Shown: positions 32,668 through 33,382 of the stretch, one piece after another
How the letters are laid out: each line of letters opens with the position of its first letter
Position numbering within the stretch: the first letter of the stretch is position 1
Assembly: GCA_009937635.1 (NCBI GenBank)
Contig: JAACFF010000019.1
Span: 1-33,382, forward strand
DNA from: Chloroflexota bacterium
Lineage (GTDB): Bacteria; Chloroflexota; Anaerolineae; Promineifilales; Promineifilaceae
Length of the DNA stretch: 33,382 bases
Reading direction: 5' to 3'
Notes under the pieces: model-generated
The model's database searches: none
Told to the model about the DNA's origin: nothing
What the model saw: the letters and a program-made list of their open reading frames with translations, nothing else
Program-made: the position numbers and the translations under genes

Positions 32668-33369
32668 TTATCTTTGCCAGGGGCTCACCTGATGCCATGA
32701 TTCGATACTTTCCTGCATTGCAATTCTGCTCACCTGCTCGGCCAGATCAGCATCCCGATTTGTCGCAGCTTGGGCTAGCGAGGCATAAAAGAGACGAGAA
32801 GCGTCACGCGCTGCGCTGGAGGTAAAATAAAGGCGAGCGAGTTGCTCATAAAAATCACTGAATCCATTCAGTATCAAGGTGTAAATATGATTACCAGAAG
32901 CAACGGTCAGGTGACGGTGCAATTGCCAATCGAACGCAGCAAAGCTGTCCGGCGTATCATCCAGACTCTCGAATTTCAGCAAGAGGGAGCATACTTTGGC
33001 AGGAGCGCGCTGGACGGCAGCCTTTGTATAGGCTGGGGCCAGGTTTAAGCGCACTTCCAAGAGCTGTGTCACGAAGTTGGGGGGTAAATGATCTCCATGA
33101 TGCACAAGCGCGCTTAACACATTTAGCCCCCCTTCCTCCCAGAAGTCATTGACAACTGTCGCCTTGCCCTGGTGAACGGTTACCCAACCATCACGCGCCA
33201 ATCGTTGGAGGGCTTCACGCAGAGTAGGGCGTGTTACACCCAGTTCGGCTGCTAAATTTCGCTCACCGGGTAATCTTGAGCCAGGCGGAAACGTGCCATC
33301 CAGGATGGCTGTGATCAATGCTTGTTCGGCATATGTATTGGGCCGTTGAGGCGCTTTCCAATTGTTCAT
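32668..33369 (-). CDS. fadR: FadR-type acyl-CoA-responsive transcription regulator
   Basis: GntR-superfamily regulator of 233 residues, near the 239 of E. coli FadR. The winged helix carries PPGSRLPGERNLAAELGVTR and PTLREALQRLARDGW; Arg37, Arg47 and Arg51 match E. coli FadR DNA-contact residues Arg35, Arg45 and Arg49. FWEEGGLNVLSAL, ASGNHIYTLILNG and ESIESWH match the FadR effector domain, including Ser221 and Trp225 (E. coli Ser219 and Trp223, acyl-CoA binding). The alignment, recalled from memory, keeps a constant offset of two residues, so it is nearly gapless. It likely responds to long-chain acyl-CoA. A GTG at 33378 is an alternative start. Its promoter lies at or beyond the window edge. 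Confidence 0.88.
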   Translation of the reverse strand: MNNWKAPQRPNTYAEQALITAILDGTFPPGSRLPGERNLAAELGVTRPTLREALQRLARDGWVTVHQGKATVVNDFWEEGGLNVLSALVHHGDHLPPNFVTQLLEVRLNLAPAYTKAAVQRAPAKVCSLLLKFESLDDTPDSFAAFDWQLHRHLTVASGNHIYTLILNGFSDFYEQLARLYFTSSAARDASRLFYASLAQAATNRDADLAEQVSRIAMQESIESWHQVSPWQR

Positions 33370-33382
33370 TATATTCACTACT

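Noticed and set aside
1-33382. tRNA or rRNA genes, CRISPR arrays, insertion sequences, prophage
   Set aside because: No cloverleaf-like segments, spaced direct repeats, transposase motifs or phage structural genes were seen; the gaps are short and explained by terminators and promoters.

Overview
The window is a gene-dense bacterial chromosome segment of about 50% GC. It carries about 30 protein genes on both strands and no recognisable RNA gene, insertion sequence or CRISPR array. No single marker gene fixes the phylum. The mix points to Chloroflexota (Anaerolineae/Caldilineae-like): Thr/Pro-rich linkers in anchored lipoproteins, a DHH-CBS-CCA fusion, PEP/pyruvate-binding proteins without a phosphohistidine domain, and tight TATAAT-ATG leaderless starts. 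The phylum call is inference.

Layout: (1) 12-4206, + strand: an M23-type lipoprotein, a long class II aldolase-like protein and a membrane-anchored clan-A glycosidase-like protein. (2) 4335-6066: an envelope-stress cluster of a LiaF/LiaI-like membrane protein, PspC and PspA. (3) 6101-10489: an exopolysaccharide block of a GT4 glycosyltransferase, two Wzz-type chain-length proteins, a CpsD-like ATPase with a degenerate P-loop, and a long RmlA-type nucleotidyltransferase. (4) 10547-13584: D-aminoacyl-tRNA deacylase, a lipoprotein of the sugar dehydrogenase propeller family, the YggS PLP protein and YggT, ending in a bidirectional terminator. (5) 13672-15662, - strand: acyl-CoA dehydrogenase and a two-TM protein, divergent from a large DHH-CBS-CCA tRNA nucleotidyltransferase (15903-18587). 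(6) 18647-25155, - strand: a small membrane protein, then an operon of two tandem PEP/pyruvate-binding paralogs followed by a seven-TM protein with a cytosolic tail. (7) 25302-26326, + strand: a 60-residue acidic protein and RadC. (8) 26410-33369, - strand: a FecR-like anchored protein translationally coupled to acylphosphatase, PyrD, and a likely operon of a FadR-type regulator, an alkyl-DHAP-synthase-family flavoprotein and a GlpD-type glycerol-3-phosphate dehydrogenase.

The most interesting points are: a regulator that aligns almost without gaps to enterobacterial FadR beside ether-lipid-type enzymes; the tandem PPDK_N-only proteins with a conserved GPGRWGS C-terminal domain; a recurring geometry of TATAAT (or TACAAT), 6-7 nt, then ATG, which implies leaderless mRNAs and fixes several start codons; 12 copies of the 8-bp palindrome ACGGCCGT; and a 15-bp perfect inverted repeat in the 15663-15902 divergent intergenic region. 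No gap without a gene exceeds about 240 bases.
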